From CAIVVT01 sp963823095 (GTDB taxonomy: Bacteria; Acidobacteriota; Terriglobia; Bryobacterales; Bryobacteraceae), in assembly GCA_963823095.1 (NCBI GenBank), contig CAWGKI010000004.1, forward strand, positions 62,001 to 126,000: a DNA stretch of 64,000 nt, in the 5' to 3' direction. A program made the position numbers and the translations under genes. Below the pieces are notes generated by a model. It had not been told where the DNA came from. It saw only the letters and a program-made list of their open reading frames with translations, and did no database searches. This document shows, piece after piece, positions 55,150 through 64,000 of the stretch. The stretch's first letter is position 1, and every line of letters begins with the position of its first letter.

Positions 55150-55391
55150 ATGTGTAAGACTCCCAATTCTGATGATATCGTTTGCCCACGGGCTGAAGCT
55201 GCATGGGCCATAGGGTCCAACACAATGAACCAAAGCTGCTGCTGTCCGGAATGACGCCGGAGGCTAGACGCCGGGGCAGTTAGCCCACGTTCCAGCCCGA
55301 TTTCGAGTTCTCAGCCCGGTCCGGAGTGAGCCGCTGGACAGGCCGATCCATGACAAACCCCAACTGCCCTACGGAGACGCGCTCCAGCCTA

Positions 55392-55618
55392 CTATTTTCC
55401 CTTGCCCCACGGGGCAAACTTCCAGGTGTAGAAGGCGCCGGCAATCGTCATGAAGCCGCCCATCCAAAGGTCGGTACGCAGCTCGGACAGCGTGATTTGA
55501 CGTCCCGTGACGGAGTGTCCGCCGCTGAAAGCTCCCAACCGAGGATGATGACGCCGTAAAGGAGCACGAGCACTCCAATGAAAAACCAGATCGAGATCAT
55601 GTTTCTTCCGTGGATCAT
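55392..55618 (-). CDS. Small membrane protein beside the symporter, one frameshift
   Basis: After AAGGAG the ATG at 55618 gives MIHGRNMISIWFFIGVLVLL and YGVIILGWELS, one clear helix. A shift near 55525 leads to SVTGRQITLSELRTDLWMGG with FMTIAGAFYTWKFAPWGKGK, a second helix, ending at 55392. Corrected size is about 75 residues. Its place 11 bases behind the symporter suggests a small accessory subunit. It is too short and broken for routine gene callers. Confidence 0.6.
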
Positions 55619-55628
55619 GGGAGGCTCC

Positions 55629-57290
55629 TTACCAAACCATCAAATTCAAAACGAAAGACGACGATGACAATAGCCGCCCAGAAGATCGGGCGTCTTCCAC
55701 AGCGGCAGAGCCGTTCGCCGGGATTTCGTCAGCCGTAAACCAGGCCGACAATTCCGCCTCGGGTTTCGGCTTGGTCATATGGCTGACCACCACGGTGACA
55801 CGCACGCAGATAGCCACGACCAGAGCGCGCGGTACATGTTCTCCGCCATCGCTTTGGCGTGCGGCGAAGGGCGAAATAGCGCAGCGCCGGGTCGATCTTC
55901 ACCCAGGCCCACATGCCGATCGACGAGAGCCGTGCCGGCCAGCAGTCCCCAGAATCCGCCTGCCGGCGTGGCCCGCTTCCACAGCATGCCCAGCAGCACC
56001 GTGCCGAACAGCGGCGCGATGAAGAAGCTGAACAGCGCCTGCACGTAGTCCATGATGCTGGCGAACTGCATCACCAGGTACGCCGTGCCGATGCTGATGA
56101 TCACGCCGAGAATCGTGCACCAGCGGCCCATGCTCACGTAATGCGATCGTCGGCATGCTCCTTGCGGATGAACGCCTGGTAGATGTCGTAGGTCCAGACA
56201 GTGGCGAAGGCGCTGACGTTGCCCGCCATGCCCGACATGAAGCCGGCGATGAGGGCGGTGATGCCGAGTCCCAGCAGGCCGGGGCCGCAGTAGCGCGCCA
56301 GCATCAGCGGCAGCACTTCGTTGTAGCTGTGACGCCGGCCGGCGGCGCGCTGTTCTCGGCGACCAGCAATTGAGGCAGCACGGCCAGGCCCAGCAGACCC
56401 GGCAGGATCACGATGAACGGCACCGTCATCTTGAAGGCCGCGCCGATGATCGGAGCCATCTTCGCCGACCGCAGGTCCTTGGCCGCAGACGCGCTGCACG
56501 ACCAGGAAATCGGTGGTCCAGTAGCCGAAGGAGATCACCCAGCCCAGGCCGAACACGATGCCGGTCCAGTGGATGCCCATCGGGTTGTCGGTGAAAGTCC
56601 CAGCGTGCTCCACAGGTGCGTGTAGTCCTGCCGAGTGCGCGCACGAAGATTGGCATGGATCGCGCGACCATGCCGCTCCAGCCGCCCGCTTCGATCAGCC
56701 CCAGGATCGGAATCAGCAGGGCGCCCAGCCAGATCAGGACGAACTGCAGCACCTCGTTGAAGATGGCCGAAAACAAGCCCCCCAGGCGACGTAAGCGCCA
56801 CCGTGAGCGAGAGACCCAGATGCTGAAGTTGATGTCCCAGCCCAGCACGACCTTCATCACCATGGCCATGGCGTACATGTTGATGCCGCACATCAGGACG
56901 GTCATGAAGGCGAAGTGATGGCCGGCAGAGCACGCGGCTGCCTTCGCCAAAGCGCAGCTGAAGGTAGCCGGGCACGGAGTGGGTCTTGCGAGATGTAATA
57001 GAACGGCATCATCACGATGCCGAGAAAGAGCATGGCCGGAATCGCGCCGATCCAGTACCAGTGGGTGGCCAGGATGCCGTATTGGTAGGCGGCGCCGCCC
57101 AGCCCATCAGTTCCAGCGAGCCCAGGTTGGCGGAGAGAAAGCTGAGGCCGGCGACCCACGCCGTCATTTCGCGGCCGGCCATGAAGAAATCTTCACCGGT
57201 CTTGGTGTAGCTCTTGAGATAGATGCCGATTCCCAGAACGATGACAAAGTACAAGATGATGACCAGCAGGTCAACGCCTTCGAGAGACAT
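55629..57290 (-). CDS. Sodium:solute symporter (SSS/SglT family), many frameshifts
   Basis: The start MSLEGVDLLVIILYFVIVLG and KTGEDFFMAGREMTAWVAGL with SFLSANLGSLELMGW is a textbook SSS N-terminus. Later segments, in changing frames, include AIPAMLFLGIVMMPFYYISQ, GINMYAMAMVMKVVLGW, FNEVLQFVLIWLGALLIPIL, GIVFGLGWVISFGYWTTDFL, ITALIAGFMSGMAGNVSAF, RWCTILGVIISIGTAYLVMQ and PLFGTVLLGMLWKRATPAGG. At least seven frame changes are needed. The order and spacing match one full transporter of about 550 residues. It likely imports the sugar handled by the downstream isomerase. Whether it is broken or misassembled is undecided. Confidence 0.7.
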
Positions 57291-57380
57291 GATGGACCCG
57301 CCGGTGGCGAGCAGGAAGCCTGGAGCGAGTGGGACAGGGCATAAGTACCTCTGGAATTCTATCGAATGCTGCAAGCGCTT

Positions 57381-58678
57381 TCACGAAGGAATTTCGATTT
57401 CGGTGCGAGTGCCCACCCCGGGGCGCGAAGCGATCTCGAGCCGGTACGATCCTCCGAACAGCACTTGAAGCCTTTCGTTGACGTTCGAAACGCCGATGCC
57501 GGCCTGCTGCAGAATTGTCGCCAGGCGGGCCTCATCGATGCCCACTCCGTCATCCTCCACCGCAAGCAAAAGACGGCGTGTTTCGCCGTCATCGCGCGTG
57601 CTGCCGATCAGCCGGACGGTGCCGCCTTCGAGCTTGCCTGCCAGGCCGTGCTTGATGCTGTTCTCGATCAGCGGCTGGAGAATCATGGTGGGCACCATGC
57701 GGTCCAGGGCATCTTCGTCGATCTCTTTCGAGAAGCGCAGCTTGTCGCCGAAGCGCGTGATTTCGATGGAAAGATAGTCGTCGATGAAGGACAGTTCGTC
57801 CCGCAGGGGTGCGAAATTGTCAGTTTTGCGCAGCAGCCGTCGCAGGATGTTGGACAGCCGGTAGACCACCTGGCGCGCCTTGTCGGGATTCGTGCGAATC
57901 AACGAGGAGACCGTGTTCAGCGTATTGAACAGGAAATGGGGGTTGATCTGGCTGGAGAGCGCGGAAAGGCGCGCCTGAACCAGCAGCAGTTCCTTTGATT
58001 CCAGCAATCGCTCGTTGCGCGCGCTGTTCCAGATCTTCAGAGGGACCGAGACCGTGAAGACCGTCGTGACGAAAACGGCAGCGATGGTTCCGGGGGAGTC
58101 GTCGGGGTAGAGCGTAAAGATGTACTTGCGGTCGAACAGCCGCATCCCGATCAGGCGCATCAGTTCGGCGGCGAGCAAAGCGATGAGCATGACGACGTGA
58201 TAGACGCTGCGCGCCCGGTTGTCCTTGTAGCGGATCAGCCTCCACAGGCTCAGGTCGAAGAAGGGGGAGAAGCGCCATACGTCCTCGCGCGGCCGGTGCG
58301 AGATCGCGCAGCAAGCCGCCCAGCACGCCCGCCGCGGCATACAGCGGCATGGCCAGGTACTCCCCGTTCACCGGCAGGGTCGCGGGGAAAGCGCACACGA
58401 CGCCTCCGACCAGGCCCGAGACGTAACCGCCCACGATGCCGCAGAGCAGGCTGGCTTCCAGGCAGATGTCCGCCGAGACATACGTGTGAGTCTGCAGGCG
58501 GATGATCGAGCCTGCGGCGCAGGCCATGCGAGACGATCAGGCAGAGCTGCAGGCTCTCCACCAGTGTGCGTTCCTCGCGCAGCAACAGGCCGAGGAACCG
58601 GCTCGAACGGGAGAGAATGCTCGCGACGGAGGCAGCGACCGCCACCTTGATCAGCAGGATGATGAGCAGTTGTTGCAT
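57381..58678 (-). CDS. LytS-like sensor histidine kinase, two frameshifts
   Basis: The N-terminal part, split over two frames, is a LytS-type five-helix sensor (QQLLIILLIKVAVAASVASI, then ASLLCGIVGGYVSGLVGGVV and PLYAAAGVLGGLLRDLAP). From about 58340 a single frame holds the remaining helices and the kinase: LSSQINPHFLFNTLNTVSSL with the phospho-acceptor histidine, PLIENSIKHGLAGKLEGG as N-box and VEDDGVGID as G-box. No LytTR response regulator is present next to it. It is 90 bases upstream of the symporter on the same strand and may sense its substrate. Confidence 0.8.
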
Positions 58679-58813
58679 ACGGCGCGCGGATCGCGGCGGT
58701 CGAAACACGACGGTACGTCTTCAGGGCCGCGAGTGTCAATCGATGCCAGCCGGAGGCGTCTCCGGGCCGGGAAAAGGGCCAGCCTTATACTAGAAGAAAG
58801 ACCTCCCCACATC

Positions 58814-59431
58814 ATGGCAGTAGATTCAGCTTTGGAAGTGCGGAAAGTCGCCGAAGCCGACTTTCCGACCGAGTACGGGCCTTTCCGCATCCACGGCTTC
58901 GAAAGCCGGTCGGGAGATCGTGTGGAAGAAGCCGTCGTCTGCAGATGGGTGACATCATACACGCAGGTCGCCTCCGTTGCTGCGCATCCATTCGCAATGC
59001 CTGACGGGTGACGTCTTTCACAGCCTGCGCTGCGATTGCCGCGCGCAGTTGGATATTCCTCTCCGTGTGGGGCGGCGGAAGGCCGCGGCATTATCATCTA
59101 CGAGCAGCAGGAAGGGCGCGGCATCGGGCTGATGAACAAGCTGCGGGCCTATGCTTTGCAGGATCAGGGCGCCGACACAGTCGAAGCGAATGAGCAGCTG
59201 GGTTTTGAAAACGATCTGCGCAGCTACACGATGCCCGGGGCGATTCTGCGCAAACTGGGCATCTCCGCGGTGCGGCTGTTGTCGAACAATCCAGGATAAG
59301 AGTGGGCGCTGGAAGATTCCGGCGTGCGTGTGGCGGAGCGCGTGCCCTGTCAGGCCGAATCGCGAGGGTTGCAGAGCGAAGACTACCTGCGCACCAAGAA
59401 GGAGCGCATGGGGCATATTCTCGATCTGTAG
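58814..59431 (+). CDS. ribA: GTP cyclohydrolase II (RibA), several frameshifts
   Basis: RibA opens GTP in the first step of riboflavin synthesis. The frames give VRKVAEADFPTEYGPFRIHG and DRVEEAVV, a scrambled zone around 58950-59080 where the zinc cysteines are expected, then GRGIIIYEQQEGRGIGLMNK and LRAYALQDQGADTVEANEQL, the catalytic region. An in-frame TAA at 59297 follows LLSNNPG, and WALEDSGVRVAERVPCQAES to HILDL completes the protein. All family blocks are present, so errors are likely. No RibB domain is fused. ribH lies 8 kb away. Confidence 0.8.
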
Positions 59432-59432
59432 T

Positions 59433-59570
59433 CCCTGGGAACGCCGATCTCCAGATCGGCACCACCACCGTGACAGCAGTGAGATTGCTGGTTGGGACGC
59501 AGTCACCCTACGCCTGAAGGACAAATGGGGAATGTATTTGGAGCCGATCTGGAGATCGGCGTTCCCAGGG
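59433..59570. repeat. Inverted-pair hairpin element (REP/BIME-like), second copy
   Basis: CCCTGGGAACGCCGATCTCC plus AGATCGGCACC at 59433-59463 is mirrored by GGAGCCGATCTGGAGATCGG plus CGTTCCCAGGG at 59540-59570. The arms of about 30 bases are almost identical to those at 39.8 kb while the 76-base interior differs. It fits exactly into the gap between ribA and the convergent CimA-like gene. Confidence 0.75.
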
Positions 59571-59573
59571 GCG

Positions 59574-61011
59574 CTACACGGCCCAGGAAGAGTCGACCAG
59601 GTTTTCGGGGATCAGGTCTTGCGCTTCCATCAGGCGCATCAGCTCCAGCCGCATGCCGTCTACCAGCGCATCCCAGCTTGCTTCCAGCAGGTTGCTCGAA
59701 AGGCCGGCCGTGCGCCAGGTGGATTCGCCGTCTGTCCATTCGACGAGTACTCGCCCGACGGAGGCCGTGCCCCGGCGCGGCTGCAACACGCGCACGCGGT
59801 AGTCGGAGAGACGGACGCGGGCCAGCGCGGGGTAAACCGGCATCAGGCACTCCCGCAGAGCCAGATCCATGGCGTGGACCGGGCCATCGCCCGACGCGCT
59901 GCCGGCATATACGTCGTCGCGGACCCGCACGGTCACCGACGCGCTGCTCATCGCATGGCCCGAAGCCGTCTGGCGGGTGGTAACTTCCCAGCTCTGCACT
60001 TCAAAGCCGCGGAAGTCTGGCTGCTGGGCCTGGCGGCGGAGCAATTCCACCGTTCCGTCGGCCAGTTCCAGCTCATAAATCTCGCCGTTATGCCAGGACG
60101 ACATGCCGGTTTCGTTCGAATCGCCGGGGCAGAATCGCCCGCGCATGGCCGACCGCTTCGGGATCGATATGCGGCACGCTCGCCATGGACTCAAGCACCG
60201 ATCCGGCGCTGGCCGGCAGTGGATGCCCGAAAGCGAGCGAGCCCGCGTAGGGAGTGTTCTCCGGCAACGGCTGGTTGGCGGAGTCCGAGACGAAATGCGC
60301 CACCGAACCGAGCCGCTTCAACGCCTCGCGTCCGATGGCTTCCCGTCCGAGCTTCAATTCCAGATCCGCCAACACCGTGCAGAGGTTGGCCGCGCCGCAG
60401 CGCTCGCCATAGCCGTTCACCGCGCCGGCCACCCACGTGAAGCCGCATTCCACCGCCGTGAGCGTATTGGCCACGGCCAGGCCGCAATCGTTGCGGGCGC
60501 GCATGCCGAGCGGCGCGTCGATGCGTTCCTTCACGGCGCGGCAGACGGAGGCGATGCGCGAGGGCAGAACCCCGCCGCGCGTGTCGTCCAGAATCAACAC
60601 CGACGCTCCCGCTTCGCGGGCCGCGGCCAGACCATCCAAGGCGTGGTGCGCATTGCAGCCGAAGGCGTCGAAGAAGTTCTCGGCAATCAGCAGGACCGTG
60701 CGGCTCTCGCCCACCATGCGGCGGATCTGCTCCAGCGCCGGCTCCTTGTGGGGCAGCATGAAATCGGCTCCGAAGCTGACCACTCCGGCCCCCTCGGGCA
60801 CGTCCTCGATGCGCCGGGCAAAGACGCTCAGCCGCGACTCGCGCGGCTCATACGCGTCCAGCGCGAGGTAGGTCTCGGCGTCCACCTCGATGTAGTCCGG
60901 AAGCAGTTCTTCGAGCTTGCGCAGCATCCGCGGCCGGTCGCCAGGGGTAACGCGGGTGTTCAGCGACTGGGCCATCTCGGACAGCGTGGTATCAAGAACG
61001 TGGATTCTCAC
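59574..61011 (-). CDS. CimA/LeuA-like protein with a degenerate active site, one frameshift
   Basis: The product resembles citramalate or isopropylmalate synthase: a TIM-barrel with ELLPDYIEVDAE, AENFFDAFGCNAHHAL, ILDDTRGGVLPSRIASV, NDCGLAVANTLTAVECG and AVNGYGERCGAANLCTVLAD, then, after a shift near 60135, a C-terminal regulatory-type domain (GEIYELELADGTVELLRRQA onward). However, DTTLRDGxQ reads DTTLSEMAQ and the metal-binding HxHND reads RARND. The catalytic arginine, the metal aspartate and both histidines are thus gone. The start is GTG 61011 with AGAGG upstream; GTG 61020 is possible. It ends an operon with a 2-oxoacid:ferredoxin oxidoreductase. Confidence 0.75.
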
Positions 61012-61083
61012 GGCGGTCACCTCTGCCCGGCCATCCCGCCGGGCGACTAGTTAAACCAACGGCCGCCTCCCCAGGCGGCAGGA

Positions 61084-61631
61084 CTAAACCACGGCTGACA
61101 AGACTCGCCGGGCCGCCTGCTTGCCCGCGACCAGGGCCTTGCGGTCGAGTTCCAACCAACGCGCGGATTTCACATTGCGGACGAGCGCCGCGTCCACATG
61201 CTCGTCGTCTACAACCTGCGCCACTTCCAGCAGCGCCCCCAGCATGACGATGTTGCCAACCTTGGTGGCGCCCAGTTCGTCGGCCAATTCGGTGAAGGGG
61301 CTGTGCCACAACGCGCAGAGCGTCGCGCCGGTCGCAATCCGGGGGAATTTCTCTGCCGTTGAAGAACACCAGCCGCCGGGCTCGACGGAGCGGACGAATT
61401 TGCGCAGCGAGGGCTCGTTCATCGCCAGCAGCACGTTGGCCTCGAGACCAGCGGCGAATCGACGGCTGCGTCGCCAGCCGCACGTGGCAGTTCGAGGTGC
61501 CCGAGCGCATCTCCGGCCCATAGGAGGGCAGCCAGGAAACTTCGTAGCCCGGCTTCCAGACCGGCCTCGGCCAGCACTTCGCCGAGCATCAGCACGCCCT
61601 GGCCGCCGAAACCCGCCACCTTGATCCGCAA
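61084..61631 (-). CDS. 2-oxoacid:ferredoxin oxidoreductase, gamma subunit, frameshifted
   Basis: The gamma subunit closes the CoA pocket of these oxidoreductases. The start LRIKVAGFGGQGVLMLGEVL and AEAGLEAG is the family's hallmark (GFGGQGV). Other frames supply WLPSYGPEMRSGTSNCHVRL-type sequence, FLDTN-like NEPSLRKFVRSVEPGG and GATKVGNIVMLGALLEVAQV. At least two frame changes are needed. A TTG at 61631 is the only start in frame; a true start may lie a few codons upstream beyond another indel. About 190 residues after correction. Confidence 0.7.
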
Positions 61632-61664
61632 ATCGAGCGGCTTGCCGGGCGGCGCGTCGGCATC

Positions 61665-62514
<850 letters not shown>

Positions 62515-62522
<8 letters not shown>

Positions 62523-63609
62523 GGACCATCACCTCCTCCGGCTCGCAGACCGCTTGCTGCGCGGCGATTCTTCGCACAAACGCCAGCACTTCCTCGGCCG
62601 ACGGCACGTTGCCGCCGACGCGGCTGTAGAACTCCACCGGCCGCGCGCCGTTCGAGCGCCAGGCGCACATCGTCCACCATCTGGCCGTGCTCATTTCCAC
62701 CACCGCGAACAGCCTTGGCGGACTGCGGCCAGCTCGCTGGAACGCCGCCACCGGGAACGGGTAAAGCGTGATGGGCCGCAGCAGGCCGACCGGCGAGTCC
62801 CTCGGCGCGCGCCTGCTCGACCACGGCCTTCAGCATGCGCCCCACGATGCCGTAGCCCACCAGGACGATCTCGGCGTCGTCGGTGCGCCACTCCTCGAGC
62901 GCGACCGCTTCGCGCTCGCAGCTGCCGGTACTTGGCTTCGAGCTTGCGCACGTGCGCTTCCAGCTCGTCCGGCTCGAGGTAGATGGAACTGATCAGGTTC
63001 TTGCGCGTCTCCGCGCGTTCCCGTCGACGGCCCACTGCGGTGGCGCGGCTCGCACGGGATTGGCCGCGAACTCGACCGGCTCCATCATCTGGCCGATGAA
63101 GCCGTCGGCCAGCACGCACCACCGGGTTGCGGTACGGTCGGCGAGGTCGAAGGCCAGCGCCGTCAGGTCGGCCATCTCCTGCACCGAATCGGGCGCCAGC
63201 ACGAGGGTGCGGTAATTGCCGTGGCCGCCGCCTTTCACCACCTGGTGGTAGTCGCTCTGCTCCGGCGCGATGTTGCCCAGGCCCGGACCGGCGCGCATGA
63301 TGTCGGCGATCACGCAGGGCAGTTCCGCGCCGGCCAGGTAGCTGATGCCTTCCTGCATCAGGCTGATGCCCGGGCCGCTGGAGGCGGTCATGGCGCGCAC
63401 GCCCGCCGCGGCGCGCCGTAGAGCATGTTGATGGCGGCGACTTCGCTCTCGGCCTGCAGGAACACGCCGCCGGCCTGCGGCAGGTACAGCGCGGCCGCTT
63501 CGGCGATCTCGCTGGCCGGCGTGATGGGATAGCCGTAGAACGCGCGGCAGCCGGCCAGCACCGCGGCCTTCACGATGGCTTCGTTGCCTTTGATGAGTTG
63601 TTTTGGCAT
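62515..63609 (-). CDS. 2-oxoacid:ferredoxin oxidoreductase, alpha subunit (VorB/KorA type), frameshifted
   Basis: ATG 63609, preceded by GGAGGTGCTGACC, starts MPKQLIKGNEAIVKAAVLAG, then FYGYPITPASEIAEAAALYL and VFLQAESEVAAINMLYGAP. This opening is closest to the VorB type that handles branched-chain 2-oxoacids, as far as the eye can tell. In other frames follow MTASSGPGISLMQEGISYLA, NIAPEQSDYHQVVKGGGHGN and LADGFIGQMMEPVEF. The last 200 residues need several frame changes. It binds the 2-oxoacid and works with the beta and gamma subunits. Confidence 0.75.
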
Positions 63610-63622
63610 GGTCAGCACCTCC

Positions 63623-63871
63623 TCAAGCCGGCCGCCTGGACAGCGCGTTGTAAACCGTGATCGCGCCCGGCTCCGGACACACAAAGAAACAGATGCCGCA
63701 GCCGGTGCAGCCATGGCCCGCATACTCGGCCGGGTGGTAGCCGTAGCGGTTCAGCCGCTCGGAAAGCCGCAGCACTTTGGCGGGCAGGCCTCGACGCACA
63801 GGCCGCAGCCTTTGCACTCTTCCTAGTTCAGTTCCACCACTTCCCCGGTCGGGCTTTAGGTTCGTTTCCAT
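63623..63871 (-). CDS. Ferredoxin-like subunit (two 4Fe-4S clusters), with frameshift and in-frame TAG
   Basis: ATG 63871 starts METNLKPDRG. One extra G then shifts the frame; reading on gives VELN, a TAG codon, then EECKGCGLCVEACP, the first CxxCxxCxxxC cluster site. After a further shift near 63780, KVLRLSERLNRYGYHPAEYA leads to CTGCGICFFVCPEPGAI, the second site. The protein of about 85 residues is the delta or ferredoxin subunit that drains electrons from the thiamine subunit. It starts the operon, 13 bases before alpha. Confidence 0.7.
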   Translation of the reverse strand: METNLKPDRGSGGTELGRVQRLRPVRRGLPAKVLRLSERLNRYGYHPAEYAGHGCTGCGICFFVCPEPGAITVYNALSRRPA

Positions 63872-63910
63872 ATTCGCCGCTCCTTCCGCGCTCCCCATCT
63901 CGTTCCGTCT

Positions 63911-64000
63911 TCAGGCTACCAGCGCCGGCGCCGGTTCCAGATAATGCGACCGGCAGGCAAACTCGTACAGCTCCTCCTGAAACTTCGGGTCGGCGATGGC
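63911..64000 (-). CDS. C-terminal end of an unidentified protein
   Basis: The frame entering from the right edge reads AIADPKFQEELYEFACRSHY then LEPAPALVA and stops at TGA (63913-63911). Only about 29 residues are visible. It lies 39 bases upstream of the ferredoxin start on the same strand and could be the first gene of the oxidoreductase operon. I cannot name it. Confidence 0.4.
   Translation of the reverse strand, partial: AIADPKFQEELYEFACRSHYLEPAPALVA

Overview
The window is a GC-rich, gene-dense bacterial chromosome segment. Its mix points to the Acidobacteriota, probably a Solibacter/Bryobacter-like soil lineage. The basis is inference from content: a lipid A pathway with LpxI in place of LpxH, several Tat-exported Gfo/Idh/MocA, sugar-isomerase-like and metallophosphatase proteins, an exported VWA protein, many MacB/FtsX permeases, SelB, and many intergenic hairpin repeats. 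No 16S rRNA or other phylogenetic marker lies in the window to prove it, and I see no rRNA, tRNA, CRISPR array, prophage or intact insertion sequence.

Layout. 1-6.9 kb is envelope biogenesis: holA (partial), lptE, an Asd-like pseudo-enzyme, pssA, psd and an M20 peptidase on the minus strand, then fabZ-lpxA-lpxI on the plus strand. 6.95-8.7 kb is an inserted two-gene AAA ATPase/DUF4276 module of defence-island type, whose second gene carries an amber codon. 8.7-14.9 kb holds an oxidoreductase, a TonB-like protein, a FliA/WhiG-type sigma factor, sppA and a Tat-exported TIM-barrel protein. 15.2-23.2 kb is a MacAB-like efflux system (adaptor, ATPase, two permeases) interrupted by an aldose-epimerase-like gene and a self-inhibited Fic protein. 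23.3-36.3 kb carries secreted hydrolases, an exported RidA, a pentapeptide protein, an orphan HigA, a ybbA-ybbP/tesA divergon, an exported oxidoreductase, YihY, a metallophosphatase, a TorD-like chaperone and a TPR protein.

36.9-47 kb has a tiny one-haem cytochrome, GH31 glucosidase, M61 peptidase, trmFO-xerC, selB and a VWA protein. 47.2-48.4 kb is a decayed island: an NYN-domain gene split by an antisense ATPase fragment. 48.5-53.3 kb is lepA, ribH-nusB, an RDD protein, vapBC and a small anchored protein. 53.7-58.7 kb is a probable sugar-uptake operon (LytS-like kinase, Na+/solute symporter, small membrane protein, FucI-like isomerase). 58.8-64 kb is ribA, a CimA-like protein with a missing active site, and a 2-oxoacid:ferredoxin oxidoreductase operon (gamma, beta, alpha, ferredoxin).

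Two themes cut across the window. First, many genes contain one or more frameshifts although both flanking frames still encode conserved family sequence. These are clustered (2.9-6.5 kb, 32-51 kb and extremely dense at 55-64 kb) and absent from about 8.7-32 kb, which looks like local consensus error rather than gene decay. Second, intergenic spaces hold families of small hairpin elements whose stems differ from copy to copy yet stay complementary, some as inverted pairs with REP/BIME-like architecture. The most interesting leads are these covarying repeats, the CimA-like pseudo-enzyme next to the ferredoxin oxidoreductase, the ATPase/DUF4276 module and the split NYN gene.
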